64,000 nt of DNA from Morella rubra (taxonomy: Eukaryota; Streptophyta; Magnoliopsida; Fagales; Myricaceae): the NCBI GenBank assembly GCA_003952965.2, contig CM025854.1, positions 11,415,588-11,479,587 of the forward strand, written 5' to 3'. Position numbers and translations under genes: made by a program. The notes under the pieces are model-generated. The model did no database searches and was not told where the DNA came from. It saw only the letters and a list, made by a program, of their open reading frames with translations. Below, piece after piece: positions 62,647-64,000 of this stretch. The first letter of the stretch is position 1. Every line of letters begins with the position of its first letter.

Positions 62647-64000
62647 TTACGCCCGCCGTACCGGGACAACCCGAACTTGATCAAGAATAGGACCGCAAAG
62701 AGACCCAAAGTCATCGTTTCTGGTATGGTAGAAGGAGCTGTAGAATGTGATTCTGGTCCTGGCTGACAGTGCTCTGAACTTTAAACTGACTGTCTTAAAC
62801 CTGCCCTTGCCTTCGGATTTGAATGGGACTTTCAACGTATCTTTAGCAGCAAATGCTTCAACCATCATTGATCCATGGCAACCATTCTTTGCGTCTCCTA
62901 CAGTGAAGGTAAGATTGTACAGCTTGTTGGGAACCGTTCTGAGAACTTGGGCAATGGCACTTTCTCTCCCTGCAACAAGTTCAACTGCAGCAAGTCCAAA
63001 AGGAACATTGAAGTGCTTCGAGTCTATGAACTTCACAGCTTTAAGCGATTCAATGATCCAACCGGGAAGTGGAGATGTGCGATCTTCTTGTCTTGGAGGA
63101 AGAAGGACGCCATTGGAAGAGTTGATTAAACGATGAGGACCCTCCTCGAACCCTGGATTCTTGACCAAGTTATCTGCAGAGAGTCATTCAAACCAATTAT
63201 TCATAGATTTCAAAGAAACAGACACATTTCCATCATAGTAGTATCTCATGCGTTTAATTAGGCTATATCAATCTGATATTAAAGTATAAATCTAACTACA
63301 ATCAGCACTAGTAAATTGGCAGACCAATCGAAAAGCAAAACAATCAAATCAAACATCAAACAGAGTAAGGACTCGCAGCAAGGGTGCAAGTTCGGATCTG
63401 AGTGATACTATTGTTCTTCTCAAGGCTATTCCTTTGAAACTGTTTTAAGGGAATCACTTTACACAAAAGACTGCTTGGACTATTAGGAACTCGTGAAACA
63501 GCAGGTAAAATAAGGGATCAGACGGACATATGGAACAGGTCGCATGAAGGAGATAGCCCTCGATCTCACTGCCTATATAGAAGAAGAATATATCGGGGGG
63601 ATATCGACATACAAATTGATGGGAAGTAAATCTTGCAGATCAAGAGCAAACTATATTTTGACAAAAGCAATGTCCCATATCACATATGAAGCACTCCAAC
63701 TAAAGAAGTGGAGGAGAAATCTACATACAATTGGAGAAGAAGAGTTCCTAAAATGAGTTTCTAGGAAGGTAATACTGCAGAAAGAATAGTTATAAAATTC
63801 ACAAACTTAACAACACAAAATTTATATTGTCAGAAATAAAATTCACAACGATCTATTGCTACTTAGACTCTTTACCTCTTGTGGGTCTAGGAGGGAAGAG
63901 CTCCTTGATCGCAACAGCATCCAAGAGAGGTCCACAAGCAGGGTCCTCTTGAACCCCAGGATTGTGAAATGTCACTGTAACAACATTAGTAGTCGCAATG
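62647..64000 (-). CDS. DUF642 secreted cell-wall protein, 3' part (partial at right edge)
   Basis: Two exons on - are visible: 64000-63876 (continuing beyond the window) and 63173-62647, with stop TAA at 62647-62649. They join in frame across a GT-AG intron (63174-63875) and encode about 216 C-terminal residues; full family members are about 370. Conserved strings include FHNPGVQEDPACGPLLD, VKNPGFEEGPHRL, PLPGWIIESLKAVKFID, CHGSM and SLCGP. The four Cys seen probably pair. DUF642 proteins (BIIDXI, DGR1 and DGR2 in Arabidopsis) are secreted, have two galactose-binding-like domains, bind the wall and interact with pectin methylesterase. The second domain is the one seen here. The signal peptide and the first domain lie outside the window. 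Which paralogue it is cannot be told from this part. Confidence 0.92.

Noticed and set aside
62747-63136. 129-codon + frame opposite the DUF642 exon
   Set aside because: It is the antisense shadow of a conserved coding exon on -.
63544-63756. 70-codon + frame near the right edge
   Set aside because: It lies inside the DUF642 intron and has no supporting features.
1-64000. CRISPR arrays, bacterial operons or phage-type systems
   Set aside because: Intron-rich plant genes and plant retrotransposons dominate; no regularly spaced short repeats with unique spacers were seen.

Overview
This window is nuclear DNA of a flowering plant, most likely a eudicot with a TE-rich (perhaps woody) genome. 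The genes are split by many GT-AG introns, the DNA is AT-rich, and plant-type LTR retrotransposons, a LINE and fold-back MITEs are abundant. No species can be named from sequence alone.

Positions 1-31.9 kb are a transposon graveyard. The best resolved pieces are: a solo LTR at 3440-4690 with target duplication TCATC; a fold-back element at 4973-5499 with a 9-bp duplication; a 3.4-kb LTR candidate at 7247-10625 beside a tRNA-Met-type primer site and the start of a gag gene; a second solo LTR of the first family at 14253-15326 with duplication AAACC; a Ty1-copia element at about 18.9-30.0 kb, read on +, split by two later insertions (20786-25621 and 25812-28036); and a second fold-back element at 30968-31503. 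The LTRs of the main family carry clustered copies of a GGTCGACC-core palindrome just upstream of a TATA box on the element's own strand. A second LTR-like segment at about 5.95-7.02 kb has the same layout with a GTGTCGACAC palindrome.

Positions 32333-56370 hold one large, intact gene on +, a callose synthase best matched to CALS7/GSL7. I could place 42 exons; every junction keeps frame and gives a 1,910-residue protein. Two introns use GC instead of GT at the donor. Intron 1 holds a 5'-truncated LINE fragment.

Positions 58268-61393 hold a five-exon gene on + for a 228-residue cytochrome b5-domain protein like Arabidopsis RLF; its first intron also appears to be GC-AG. From 62647 to the right edge, on -, lie the last two exons of a DUF642 secreted cell-wall protein gene, whose 5' part is outside the window. 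RLF and the DUF642 gene converge.

Callose synthase (cell-wall glucan at sieve plates), the RLF-like heme protein and the DUF642 wall protein are not a known pathway unit; their adjacency looks like ordinary plant gene order. Exon edges and joins were worked out by eye from reading frame, splice dinucleotides and remembered family sequences, not by alignment software.
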